Shown here: positions 42,320 through 51,160 of the stretch, piece by piece
How the letters are laid out: every line of letters starts with the position of its first letter
How positions within the stretch are numbered: position 1 is the stretch's first letter
Assembly: GCF_023715445.1 (NCBI RefSeq)
Contig: NZ_JAMBOD010000002.1
Location: forward strand, 248,001 to 312,000
Source of the DNA: Fictibacillus nanhaiensis
GTDB taxonomy: Bacteria; Bacillota; Bacilli; Bacillales; Fictibacillaceae
Direction: 5' to 3'
DNA length: 64,000 bases
Translations under genes and position numbers: made by a program
Notes under the pieces: generated by a model
Databases searched by the model: none
What the model was told of the DNA's origin: nothing
The model's input: only the letters and a program-made list of their open reading frames with translations

Positions 42320-42475
42320 GGTTTATCACCCTTTCGATTCATCTTACCATATTTATTATTTAATCTTTTTTAAAAGGAGGTTATTCCGACAATCTTCTTA
42401 GGTACATCTTCCTTTTACCTCAATAACCAAAATTAAAAAGGGATGTGAATTATTTTAAAAAAACAGCTTTCATTA

Positions 42476-43105
42476 TTATTCATAAATGGAACTCGCAGCT
42501 TTCAGAAGATCTGATTTTGCCTTCTTGCTTTCGGTTTCCTCTTTTTTTAAGTATTCTATCTTGTGATATAGACCACTTTCTTTCCAAGCTAATATCGGTA
42601 AGTCTGCACTTCCTGAAAAATAGGCTTTTGTTCCATCTTCAAGCTTAACTTTTTCCCCAGTCTCAAGTTTTTCTGAATTTGGTAGAAAATTAGAGATGTG
42701 ATAAGCAATATAAACGTTTTTTCCCTCTTGCTTAGGATAAAAAACAGAATCTAGAAGGATGTTTCTCTTTTCCCCCCAGTCAGATATTTGAAAGGTAGAT
42801 AAAGCTACTTTAAAAGGAAAATTATCTGGCAGTTTAATTGTAAATGGAAGAGCTTTTTTAGCTTCTTCTTTTGAAACAGCATCATAATATCTCGGATAAG
42901 TACCTTTCGGGTGATCCTGCAGTTTTAAGTTTTTGTCATTTAATGTACCTGTACCTTGTGCGTTACTTGAACAGCCTACAAGAAAGATCATTAAAAGAAA
43001 ATAAACAAAAAGGTTTTGCTTATTCAACTGCCCCACCCATTTCTTAATTTTTGATTTTTCCTCACTATTACTCTTTACAATTATTTCTACAGGACGACTC
43101 AAAGT
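42476..43105 (-). CDS. Lipoprotein with uncertain, possibly ATT, start
   Basis: The open frame continues to ATG 43180, but no ribosome site is found there and the first 47 residues look unlike a signal. The real lipoprotein signal is KQNLFVYFLLMIFLVGC with lipobox LVGC, and GAGG lies before an in-frame ATT-AAG-AAA-TGG. The start given here is therefore approximate; GTG and TTG codons a few positions later are alternatives. The mature part (PFTIKLPDNFPFKVAL, LETGEKVKLEDGTKAYFSG) resembles lipoproteins with DUF4367-like domains. Function unknown. Confidence 0.5.
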   Translation of the reverse strand, partial: TLSRPVEIIVKSNSEEKSKIKKWVGQLNKQNLFVYFLLMIFLVGCSSNAQGTGTLNDKNLKLQDHPKGTYPRYYDAVSKEEAKKALPFTIKLPDNFPFKVALSTFQISDWGEKRNILLDSVFYPKQEGKNVYIAYHISNFLPNSEKLETGEKVKLEDGTKAYFSGSADLPILAWKESGLYHKIEYLKKEETESKKAKSDLLKAASSIYE

Positions 43106-43205
43106 TCCTTGTGAAATGCATTTATAATCCTGATATAAGTTACTTTCATGATTCGACAATATTTCCACGGGAATAATCATTATTCTACAAAAATTACTTT
43201 TAGAT

Positions 43206-43243
43206 AAAAAAGCCTAAGAAACCGAAATGATTTCTTAGGCTTT
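43206..43243 (-). terminator. Terminator of the InhA-type protease gene
   Basis: On the minus strand AAGCCTAAGAAA pairs with TTTCTTAGGCTT and T6 follows. Confidence 0.9.
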
Positions 43244-43247
43244 AATT

Positions 43248-45638
43248 TTATTTAGTAATCTTAATTTTTGCCGTACTTCGATCAGCTGCTTCTTCTAGTA
43301 CTTCAATTTTTAATCCGTATGAAGGAAGCTTCAAACCAGAATACGGGCTGGATGGGCTCCAGTAATTTGAGGTATCATCAAACAATGATACTGGTGCTTT
43401 TGCAGCCTGGTACATGTGATTTCCTTGACCATAATCCACATCTAGAGCAGCACCTTTCACCTTGCTAAATGGTGCATCATAGATTTGATAGCGTGTACTT
43501 GCCAAGTCACCAGTTGCTACGTTTCCACCCCAACGGTGAACGTTTTGGTGAGCATCAACTACACCGACAAAACCTTTACCAAGATGTGAGCCAACCCAGT
43601 TGTTGTCATAGGCATTGTTCACATACCAGATCACCATACCAGGGTCATAAGACATGATAGAATTGCCACGCTTTAAGTGAGCAAGACCATTGTCCACGCC
43701 ATCATGGTTTCGCCATTCTACTAAATAGTAATGAGACTTTAACTCTTTACCTTCGTGCTTTTCAAAATGGTCTAAAGCAAACTTAGGTGTTCCTTCAGCT
43801 CCATCTTCAAATGCAGTTGCTCCATCTTTTGTTACTTTTACATTATCAACGAAGAATCCATCTTCATTGCTGCCCCAATCCGTCATGTAGCGGAATTGCA
43901 GCTGAATGTTTTGTCCAGCATATTGGCTTAAATCGATCGATTCGTGAATCCATCCATTTGAATGTCCTGTATAACCAGGAAGATTTTCTTTAATAGCAGG
44001 GTATCCGTCAGCTACTAAATCACTATTTGTGTTAGGTGTAGAAAGTGATTTCCAAGTTACGCCATTATCTGTAGAAACTTGAACCATCGCATAATCCCAG
44101 TTTGATTCAATCTTATACCAAGCGTCATAATCTAACGTTGCAGATGTTGCGCCCGTTAGATCAACGTTTGTTACCATCTTATGGTCGATCTCATCTCCTC
44201 TTCCGCCATAATAAGCGTAAGAACCAGATGCTGGAGTTGTAATTTGGTTTACTTGATCAGGCAAGTTGATACGGACAGCATCTTCGTTCGTACCTTTTGT
44301 AGATGCTTGGTCAAGCGTTACTGTTACTCCATTTTTGCCAAGAGAATTCACATCAACTGTCTTGCCTTGCAGCCATTTTCCACCAATCGTAGATTGATAG
44401 AATTCTTTTGCAAGCGGGCTGAATCCAGTCGGCTCTGTTCCAGGAATCTCCCCAGCCCAGCTTCCGCTAGACATGATTGACCAGTAAGAGACAGGTTCAC
44501 CATAAGGAGTTGAGTACACAGTATCATACTCATCCGGATAGTTAAGATCGTGACCGAACTCATGCGCGAATACTCCAGTTGCTCCATCTTCTGGCTCAAT
44601 GGTGTAATCATAAGCACCCATCGCTCCGCCCCAGTATGGAACTGTTGCAGTTGAACCAGGAATCGCGTAGACACCGCCGAGATTCCAACGGTGAGACCAG
44701 ATTGCGTCAGCACCTAAGCTTCCGCCGCCTGCTTCTTCACCTACACCGGCATGAACAACCATTAAGTGGTCAACAAGTCCGTCTGGCTCGCGCTTGTTTC
44801 CATCACCATCAAGGTCGTAAATATCTTCTTTATCGTATTGTGTTAAATCAACACCATTTGCTGCAGCTGCTGCTAAAGCTTCCGCTACTAGATTACGAGG
44901 TCTAGAGTCATTGTCAGAAGCGTTGTTTCCACCGTAGTATGCAGCATCGTTCTTTGCTGTATACCACCCGTAGACATCTCCATCAATCGTATAAGATCCG
45001 CCTGATTGCTGCAGGTAGAACTGTTTCATAGAAACCATGTTCTTACCGTTTGGACCTGTATAGCCATTATCTCCGAAAATCATATCGCGATAGTGCTGCT
45101 GCGTATATTTCGGATAATGGAAATCCGTTTCGGAAGGTGTAATGCTTCCTTCTTTATAGTCATTATAGTCAATTAATAAAACTAAAATTTGGTCTTTGCG
45201 TACATCACCACTGTATGTTTCAGCTTGTGCGCTATCTAAGGATGACACAGTAGCAGTACTAGATTTCTTACCGCCTTTTCCAGGAGAAGTTGTTGTAGAA
45301 CCGCTGTCAGCTGTAGACTTCATTTCTCCTTTTAAGAAGTTAGCTGTTTCTTCAACATCATGCTTCTCGTGAAGGTGAACAGAACTGCCTCCCGCACGTT
45401 TTTTCAAATATTTATTAAGCTCTGCTTCTTGTTGTTGTGGATTTAACCCTGCTTTAATGACGCCACGCTCTGTCAATGACTTGATTAAACGGTCCTGATT
45501 GACTATCCCTAGGTCAACCGGAGCCACGTCTTCATTGTGTTTTTTAGCAGCAACCGGATCTACTGATGCTGGGCTTGTCCAAAGAAAAGTCCCCGCGAGA
45601 ACCGAAGCTGCCGCAAAACTAGTAAGAACTCGTTTCAT
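43248..45638 (-). CDS. Immune inhibitor A-type secreted metalloprotease (M6)
   Basis: A 796-residue secreted zinc protease. A signal peptide (residues 1-25, ending near TSPASV) is followed by a propeptide, then the M6 catalytic domain with the zinc motif HEFGH at 359-363 in FAHEFGHDLNYPDEYD. The C-terminal half has MAM-like/beta-sandwich regions (YDAWYKIESNWDYAMVQVS, DGFFVDNVKV). InhA enzymes degrade host antimicrobial peptides in B. cereus but occur widely in soil bacilli as nutrient proteases. Single-gene unit. Confidence 0.93.
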   Translation of the reverse strand: MKRVLTSFAAASVLAGTFLWTSPASVDPVAAKKHNEDVAPVDLGIVNQDRLIKSLTERGVIKAGLNPQQQEAELNKYLKKRAGGSSVHLHEKHDVEETANFLKGEMKSTADSGSTTTSPGKGGKKSSTATVSSLDSAQAETYSGDVRKDQILVLLIDYNDYKEGSITPSETDFHYPKYTQQHYRDMIFGDNGYTGPNGKNMVSMKQFYLQQSGGSYTIDGDVYGWYTAKNDAAYYGGNNASDNDSRPRNLVAEALAAAAANGVDLTQYDKEDIYDLDGDGNKREPDGLVDHLMVVHAGVGEEAGGGSLGADAIWSHRWNLGGVYAIPGSTATVPYWGGAMGAYDYTIEPEDGATGVFAHEFGHDLNYPDEYDTVYSTPYGEPVSYWSIMSSGSWAGEIPGTEPTGFSPLAKEFYQSTIGGKWLQGKTVDVNSLGKNGVTVTLDQASTKGTNEDAVRINLPDQVNQITTPASGSYAYYGGRGDEIDHKMVTNVDLTGATSATLDYDAWYKIESNWDYAMVQVSTDNGVTWKSLSTPNTNSDLVADGYPAIKENLPGYTGHSNGWIHESIDLSQYAGQNIQLQFRYMTDWGSNEDGFFVDNVKVTKDGATAFEDGAEGTPKFALDHFEKHEGKELKSHYYLVEWRNHDGVDNGLAHLKRGNSIMSYDPGMVIWYVNNAYDNNWVGSHLGKGFVGVVDAHQNVHRWGGNVATGDLASTRYQIYDAPFSKVKGAALDVDYGQGNHMYQAAKAPVSLFDDTSNYWSPSSPYSGLKLPSYGLKIEVLEEAADRSTAKIKITK

Positions 45639-45900
45639 TCTTTACATTCCCCCTAACAGAATATTCGCATTTTTACGACTTTTTAATTTTAACATAAAAA
45701 TTTTCCAATAAATGTGAGGAATTTTAACTATTTTTGTCATTTTTAATAGGTCTATTTAACTATAAAAATGCTGTTCCTAGGACTATCTAATCCTAAATAT
45801 CTATCATTAGATAAAAAAAAGAATAATTTTTACAGGAATATACGTCTACATATCGAATACTAATAATCTTGTTCTTTTATAGAAAAAAGGGGGCATTACC

Positions 45901-47478
45901 ATGACCATTGATTCGAAAGTAAAAAAGAAAAAGAATTATTCGAATCGCAAAGCTTATCTTCTTCCTCTTGCAATTGTTCTGCTTTTGGTAGGATTGGTTG
46001 TCTGGAACAACATCCGTCAGGAGACTAAACTTCCAAATAAAGACTGGAGCCGCTCAGTCAGCATCTCAGCTGAGTCCATCAGCTCAGAACCGATTGTATA
46101 TAAGGTAGACAATCAGTATCACATCTACACACGTCTTAAGGATGGTATAAAAGCTACTATTTTGGATGAAAAACTAAATGTTGTTTCCGAAAAGACAGAA
46201 AAGCTACCCATTGATGAAAGAGGCAACTTTTGGACAAATGGAAAGCAGATCGCATTTGTTTCAAACGGCGATCTAATCATTTTTGAAGGAGGCAAGCAAA
46301 CGGTTTTAGATAAAGGTGTTGAATTTTTAGCAGATGCAAAAGACCGGTTTGCCTATACAAAAGGAAATGAAGTCTATGTATATGAACAGGCTAACGGCAA
46401 AAGTCAATTAATCTTTTCTGCCAAAGAAAAGGTAGTTGAACTCACAGGAAACCCTGAATCTGCTTCGTTTATTGCAGCTGTCGGGGAAAAAGTTCAAATG
46501 GAAGCATTCTTTTTAACTGAAAAAGGCGGTAAATATGAAGCGAACTCATTGCTTCAATACAGCAAAACGCCTACTGATAAAATTTATAACTTTAAATTTG
46601 CTGAAGCTGGTGACACGGTTCATATTCTCTATACATTTTATTCATCAAAGCAAGGTACGAAATCATTTAAAACGTTCTATAGTTCAGCTCCCGTTGATCA
46701 GTTAAAAGACTTATCTTTTAAAAGTGTAAATTTTAAAGATCCATCACTTGGATACGATATCGAAAACCCTACTTATCTGAACTTAGATATAGAAGACAAT
46801 AAACCTTTTATTCTTTTTTCAGCAAGAGGCCCGATATCTACTAAAAAGGATGCAGGAAATATTTATAGAGCTTCATTAGAAGATAACGGCTGGGAAGCAA
46901 CCCGTATCAGTACAACTCAAGATTTTTCAATCTATCCTGTAAAAGCAGATGATCAAACGGTTTTTTGGCTAAAAGCGGAGTCTGTCCAAGATTATCAAGT
47001 TCATGCAGCTAGTCAGGATCCTGTTATTATGAAAAGCAGCCAATCTATCGGAAGGCAGGATGTCTACAATGCAACGTTTGATGCTTTTGCGGCTTCGATC
47101 GTATCGTTTATTGCGATGACAAATGCTTTTGTGTGGATCGTTCCGCCAATCTTGTTCTTAGGTATTTTGTATGTTGTTAAAATAGATGCTATTGAAGAAG
47201 AAAGACCGTGGGTTAAATGGATATCCATTGCACTATTTGTTTTAACACAGCTTTATGTCATTCAATCGCTGTTCAATAATCGTTTCTATACAATTGCACC
47301 GGAATACTTAACCTTTAATGGAAGTTCACTTGTCCTTCCAATCATTGTTTCAATCGTTTCATTTTATATCATGCAAGCCGTTAAAAATAAGGATTGGGGC
47401 CTGTTTGCACAAGTGTCTTACTTCATCGGAGTCACAGTATTGTTCCAGTTGTTTGTTGTAGGTACTTATGTATACTAA
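45901..47478 (+). CDS. Unknown membrane protein with extracellular beta-propeller-like domain
   Basis: A 525-residue protein. A basic N-terminus (KVKKKKNYSNRK) precedes a membrane span at about 18-36; residues 50-385 contain repeated strand motifs of 40-50 residues (YKVDNQYHIYTRL, FWTNGKQIAFVSNGDLIIF, YTKGNEVYVYEQANG, LDIEDNKPFILFSARG, DDQTVFWLKAES) like a WD40/YVTN-type propeller; the last 140 residues hold four membrane spans. I do not recognise the family. The topology puts the propeller outside. AAGGGGG precedes ATG, and a terminator follows. It is divergent from the InhA gene, with 262 bases between them containing ATCTAAT/ATTAGAT inverted repeats. Confidence 0.75.
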   Translation: MTIDSKVKKKKNYSNRKAYLLPLAIVLLLVGLVVWNNIRQETKLPNKDWSRSVSISAESISSEPIVYKVDNQYHIYTRLKDGIKATILDEKLNVVSEKTEKLPIDERGNFWTNGKQIAFVSNGDLIIFEGGKQTVLDKGVEFLADAKDRFAYTKGNEVYVYEQANGKSQLIFSAKEKVVELTGNPESASFIAAVGEKVQMEAFFLTEKGGKYEANSLLQYSKTPTDKIYNFKFAEAGDTVHILYTFYSSKQGTKSFKTFYSSAPVDQLKDLSFKSVNFKDPSLGYDIENPTYLNLDIEDNKPFILFSARGPISTKKDAGNIYRASLEDNGWEATRISTTQDFSIYPVKADDQTVFWLKAESVQDYQVHAASQDPVIMKSSQSIGRQDVYNATFDAFAASIVSFIAMTNAFVWIVPPILFLGILYVVKIDAIEEERPWVKWISIALFVLTQLYVIQSLFNNRFYTIAPEYLTFNGSSLVLPIIVSIVSFYIMQAVKNKDWGLFAQVSYFIGVTVLFQLFVVGTYVY

Positions 47479-47479
47479 A

Positions 47480-47516
47480 CGTTAAAAAGCGGAGGATCCT
47501 TCCCCCGCTTTTTTTC
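47480..47516 (+). terminator. Terminator of the propeller membrane protein gene
   Basis: AAAAGCGG pairs with CCGCTTTT and T-rich sequence follows. Confidence 0.85.
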
Positions 47517-47579
47517 TAGGCTCTTTTCTAAGATATTGTTGCTTCTGGGACGATTTTCGTGATAAGCTCCCAGCGGCAT

Positions 47580-47799
47580 GTTGATTGGAGTGTAAGGTGC
47601 GAGACTCCTGCGGGATTAGCGTGCCAACCACCTGAGAATACTTCTCGCAAGGCATGCGACGAGGAAGCCCGCTTCGGTAGGATTTTCTTGCAGACGCAGG
47701 AGCACAAATTCTTCCTTGAATACGAGTCTTTACCCATCTTCCTCCAAAAAGCTCACCTTACCCCTCGCGGAAAGCGAGCATCCTGAAACGGAGATCAAC
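47580..47799 (-). repeat. Dispersed repeat element with GTTGAT ends, copy R
   Basis: Homologous to the element at 26926-27120 in opposite orientation; about 25 bases longer near its right end (a block with AAGCTCACCTTACC). Ends are GTTGATTGGAG and GAGATCAAC. It fills the gap between the propeller gene and the YcgQ-like gene. Confidence 0.8.
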
Positions 47800-47844
47800 T
47801 ACTTTCAAAAAACAACAATGAATACGAAAACAGCTTTTTTTCTA

Positions 47845-48795
47845 TTAATACGCTCCCAGACTCTCTGCACTTGGATACACGTATGGATCCTTAAGAGGTT
47901 CGATTTTCTTCAAAGATTCTACCTTAACAAGAGGCAGGCGAACGTTATTGTATTCTGTTTCATCGATAGTACCCGTTACGGTGAACCAAGTATCCGTCTT
48001 AAGCTTTGAAACTTGATCTCCTTCAACAATAGTCCCATAAACAACGGCATCTGCACTGCAGCAGTTCATAGAGAAACGGGCAATAACAGCCTGATCTTCC
48101 TCCATACCATCTTCTCTGTATACAAATCCGGTTGTCTCAATCTTTTTACCTTTAAACTGATCGAGATAGATATCTAGAACACTCATCGTATCTAAGTAGT
48201 GTTCCGAAGTGACTTTTACTTTATCTTGTTTTAATAGTTTTTTACCGAATTTCTCATAGTACTCTGTTACATCATACGTTTCTACCGGGTTTTCTTTTTT
48301 TACGTTCTCTTCCATCTCTTTTAAATAGCCTTCTGGATCTTCCAAGTAAGCATCAACATCAATTTCCTCTGTTGCAACTACTTTTCCATCCTCTGTCTTT
48401 TGAGCAGGCTTCGCATATAACCCGCTTCCGTAACGGATTCCTCGCTTTTCAGCCACTGAACTGTCCATTGCTTTTTCAGGCATCATAAATCCCGTCAGCA
48501 AGGGAATCACGAATAGCATATAGATTAAAAAGTGTTTAAGCGGCGTACCTTTTGGCGTATGATCCACGCCGCATCCGCATCCATCTTCATGATGATGCTG
48601 CTGAGACCTTCTGAAAAACTGCATAACCCCTAAGATACCAAAAATGGCGATCGCAAAATAAACAAAGATATGCATTTTAGGAGCCACATAATAGGTTAGT
48701 TTGCCTGATGTGACCAGTCCGATTAACAGCAGCATAAAGCCAATCAAAATAATGCCTCTTAAGTAGATATGAAAGTCATGGTCACTCTTTTTCAT
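47845..48795 (-). CDS. ycgQ: TIGR03943/YcgQ family membrane protein
   Basis: A 316-residue protein with N-terminal membrane spans (about 12-62 and 90-108) and a C-terminal soluble OB-like domain (GKKIETTGFVYREDG, RFSMNCCSADAVVYG, WFTVTGTIDETEYNNV). A His/Cys-rich loop HHHEDGCGCGVDH lies between spans and looks metal-binding. TIGR03943 proteins are partners of COG0701 permeases. Its start is 18 bases after the permease stop. Metal, probably zinc, transport is inferred from the loop and the upstream Zur box. Confidence 0.85.
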   Translation of the reverse strand: MKKSDHDFHIYLRGIILIGFMLLLIGLVTSGKLTYYVAPKMHIFVYFAIAIFGILGVMQFFRRSQQHHHEDGCGCGVDHTPKGTPLKHFLIYMLFVIPLLTGFMMPEKAMDSSVAEKRGIRYGSGLYAKPAQKTEDGKVVATEEIDVDAYLEDPEGYLKEMEENVKKENPVETYDVTEYYEKFGKKLLKQDKVKVTSEHYLDTMSVLDIYLDQFKGKKIETTGFVYREDGMEEDQAVIARFSMNCCSADAVVYGTIVEGDQVSKLKTDTWFTVTGTIDETEYNNVRLPLVKVESLKKIEPLKDPYVYPSAESLGAY

Positions 48796-48813
48796 GTCAG
48801 CTTCTCTCCCTGT

Positions 48814-49824
48814 CTAAAAGTACTGAAACACCATTGTTGCCGCAAACACCATAAACGTGATTAACCCCATTAATACAAAGACGAATCGTGTCTTGAAATA
48901 AGCAAACATCATAAACATGTTTTTCACATCCAACATCGGTCCGTACACTAAGAAAGCGATGATCGAACCAACTGTAAACGTGCTTCCGAATGACGCAGCA
49001 ATAAATGCATCCGCCTCTGAACAGATCGATAACAGGAAGGCAAGTCCCATCATCAGGCCAGTTGACATCCATTCATCGCTTCCAAGCGCGAGCAAATCTT
49101 TTCGATCCAAGAAGACCTGGAACATACTCGCTAAAAAAGCACCCAAGATAAGAAATTTTCCTGTATCAAAGAATTCGTCAGAGGCATGGTACACTGTCTG
49201 TTTCCAACGGCTTGCCGGCATTCCATGAGAATGATCGTGGGCACCGTGCTGTATTTCGGATTTTAATTGATTCTGATTACGAAACAGCCTGTAGATGATG
49301 ATACCGATCACGACCGCAACTGCCAGAGCAAGTCCTACTCGGCCATACACGACTGTCATATTGGTTCGAAAAGCATAATACGTTGATAAAATAACGACCG
49401 GATTTACGATCGGAACCGTTAGCAGAAAGACGACACCTAAATGAAGCGGCATTCCCTTTTTAATTAATCGCCTCACCACAGGGATGATCGCACACTCACA
49501 AACCGGGAAAATCACTCCTAAAAACATGACAGCACCTATACCTGCGTAAGGGTTCTTAGGTATGAGCTTCCGAATATGTTCCTCTGTAATAAACGTTTGG
49601 ATAAGAGCAGAAACGAAAACGCCCAATAAAATAAACGGCACTGCTTCTATTAAAATACTTAAAAACACCGTATTTACATGCATGATTGAATTTGGAAGGT
49701 TCTCAAATACTGAGTCGTTCTTGATCTCCTCCATAAATAGAAAAGAAATAATAAAAATCGCCAGCAATAAAAGACCAATCATCTCTTTTCTAACAGACTC
49801 TCTAGTTGTATTAAACTCAGCCAT
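48814..49824 (-). CDS. ycgR: COG0701 permease, YcgR-like
   Basis: A 336-residue permease (DUF318/ArsP-like superfamily) with about eight spans. Signature stretches are GVIFPVCECAIIPVVRRLIKKGMPLHLG, VFLLTVPIVNPVVILSTYYAF and the second half LLSICSEADAFIAASFGS. The central cytoplasmic loop holds HGAHDHSHG, a likely metal-binding cluster. Pairs with the TIGR03943 gene 18 bases downstream. AGAGGTG precedes ATG. It lies 65 bases after the FAD enzyme gene, with no terminator seen between, so all three may be one transcript. Confidence 0.88.
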   Translation of the reverse strand: MAEFNTTRESVRKEMIGLLLLAIFIISFLFMEEIKNDSVFENLPNSIMHVNTVFLSILIEAVPFILLGVFVSALIQTFITEEHIRKLIPKNPYAGIGAVMFLGVIFPVCECAIIPVVRRLIKKGMPLHLGVVFLLTVPIVNPVVILSTYYAFRTNMTVVYGRVGLALAVAVVIGIIIYRLFRNQNQLKSEIQHGAHDHSHGMPASRWKQTVYHASDEFFDTGKFLILGAFLASMFQVFLDRKDLLALGSDEWMSTGLMMGLAFLLSICSEADAFIAASFGSTFTVGSIIAFLVYGPMLDVKNMFMMFAYFKTRFVFVLMGLITFMVFAATMVFQYF

Positions 49825-49889
49825 TTTTTCACCTCTTTTTGTTTCACTTTTTACAATCTATGAAAACGGCAAAATAGTATGCTAGAACA

Positions 49890-51056
49890 TTAAATAGCCC
49901 GCAAGATTCTTTCAGTTGCTCTTCTCGCTCCTGCAATATTTCTTGCTACTGGACCTATCTCCAATTCTGCTAGAGGTCCCATAACAAATAATCCTTCTTC
50001 CCATTCCAGCGTTTCAGGTGCAACAATGGGATATCCGCATTTGGCACATCTTAAATTTTCGTTTTCAACTGTATTTTTCAGCCACTCCATACCTGGTGGA
50101 GAAGAATGAAACCCTGTAGCGAGTATAATAGACTTCGCTTCGTATGGTTCACCCGTTTTGAAGTGGAGTTTTTTTGCAACAGTATCATAGGATACCGCTT
50201 CATTTTTTATCAGCTTTATTTTACCGCTTTTTTCAGCAGATTTTAACCCTAAATAAAGTTCTTTTGTAATAGAACCTTTATGTCTCGCCTCAATAATGGT
50301 ATTTCTCCTTATCGAGTAATCATTTATTTGATTAAACTTATCCATATACATTGGTCCTTGCCAGCCTGGATCTGAATCAAAGGTATGTACCTTTAAATCC
50401 TTTCTAAAAATAAGTGAAGTCTGGCCTGGGTATTTTTTAGATAATGAAAGGGCTAAATGTGCGGCAGAAATACCTCCGCCAATTATGGAGACTGGAAGAG
50501 TAATACGGTCTAATTCCGGCATACCTTTTTGAAAAATATGATAGATTGATGCTGCATCTTTACAGGATTGTTCTGCCCACTCTGGCCAAAATGGATGTTC
50601 ACCTAAACCGATCGCAAGAACTACTTTTTCCGTGTTAAACGTTTTGCCTTCAGCTGTTTTAACCATCCAATATCCCTTATGCTTTTCAATTCCAGCTGCG
50701 TTTCCTTGATGCCAGCATTTTAAAATATTCAAATCATGAATCAAGGTATCACAATGGTCATTAAACATCTCAAGAGATGGCCTGTCATAATACCCGTAAA
50801 AGTGATTGACTTTGTGATAGTCCGACTGTTTAGAGTATTTCTCAAGCGAAAATGGATTAACATCCATATGATGAACAGAGGGTGAGCGTAAGAATGGCAT
50901 GGATATGATATTCGTACATGCCTTCCAGTTACTTAGTGGCCGATCATTTTTATCTATAATTAGCAAATCACTGTTGTTAATTTTGTTCTTTTTTAATAGA
51001 TGAACAGCAAGAGTACATCCTTGTATGCCTCCGCCTATGATAATAATCTTTTTCAT
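49890..51056 (-). CDS. FAD/NAD(P)-binding oxidoreductase under a Zur box
   Basis: A 388-residue two-dinucleotide-fold flavoprotein: FAD motif IIIIGGGIQGCTLAVHLLKK, NAD(P) motif VSIIGGGISAAHLALSL, and ILATGFHSSPPG near the end, like flavin monooxygenase-type and lysine N-hydroxylase-like enzymes. A C-terminal CAKCGYP pair of cysteines could bind metal. AAGGAG lies seven bases before ATG. The promoter contains a Zur operator, so expression under zinc starvation is expected. It heads a probable operon with ycgR and ycgQ. The substrate is unknown; involvement in zinc acquisition is inference. Confidence 0.8.
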   Translation of the reverse strand: MKKIIIIGGGIQGCTLAVHLLKKNKINNSDLLIIDKNDRPLSNWKACTNIISMPFLRSPSVHHMDVNPFSLEKYSKQSDYHKVNHFYGYYDRPSLEMFNDHCDTLIHDLNILKCWHQGNAAGIEKHKGYWMVKTAEGKTFNTEKVVLAIGLGEHPFWPEWAEQSCKDAASIYHIFQKGMPELDRITLPVSIIGGGISAAHLALSLSKKYPGQTSLIFRKDLKVHTFDSDPGWQGPMYMDKFNQINDYSIRRNTIIEARHKGSITKELYLGLKSAEKSGKIKLIKNEAVSYDTVAKKLHFKTGEPYEAKSIILATGFHSSPPGMEWLKNTVENENLRCAKCGYPIVAPETLEWEEGLFVMGPLAELEIGPVARNIAGARRATERILRAI

Positions 51057-51090
51057 AAAAAAACTCCTTAAATGAAAGTCTGTTATTATC

Positions 51091-51119
51091 TCATTAATTA
51101 AATCGTAATAATTACGTTT
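51091..51119 (-). promoter_or_regulatory. Zur operator inside the promoter of the FAD gene
   Basis: The 7-1-7 palindrome TCGTAATAATTACGT at 51103-51117 matches the B. subtilis Zur box TCGTAATNATTACGA in all but the last base. On the minus strand it lies between TTTACA and TTTAAT spaced 17 bases, so bound Zur would block RNA polymerase. Confidence 0.75.
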
Positions 51120-51129
51120 TGTAAAGTAT

Positions 51130-51160
51130 AAAAATAAACCAGAGCTTTTAACCCTGGTTT
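51130..51160 (-). terminator. ykwC terminator
   Basis: On the minus strand AACCAG-G pairs with CTGGTT and ATTTTTA follows; the stem includes the stop codon region. Confidence 0.7.
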
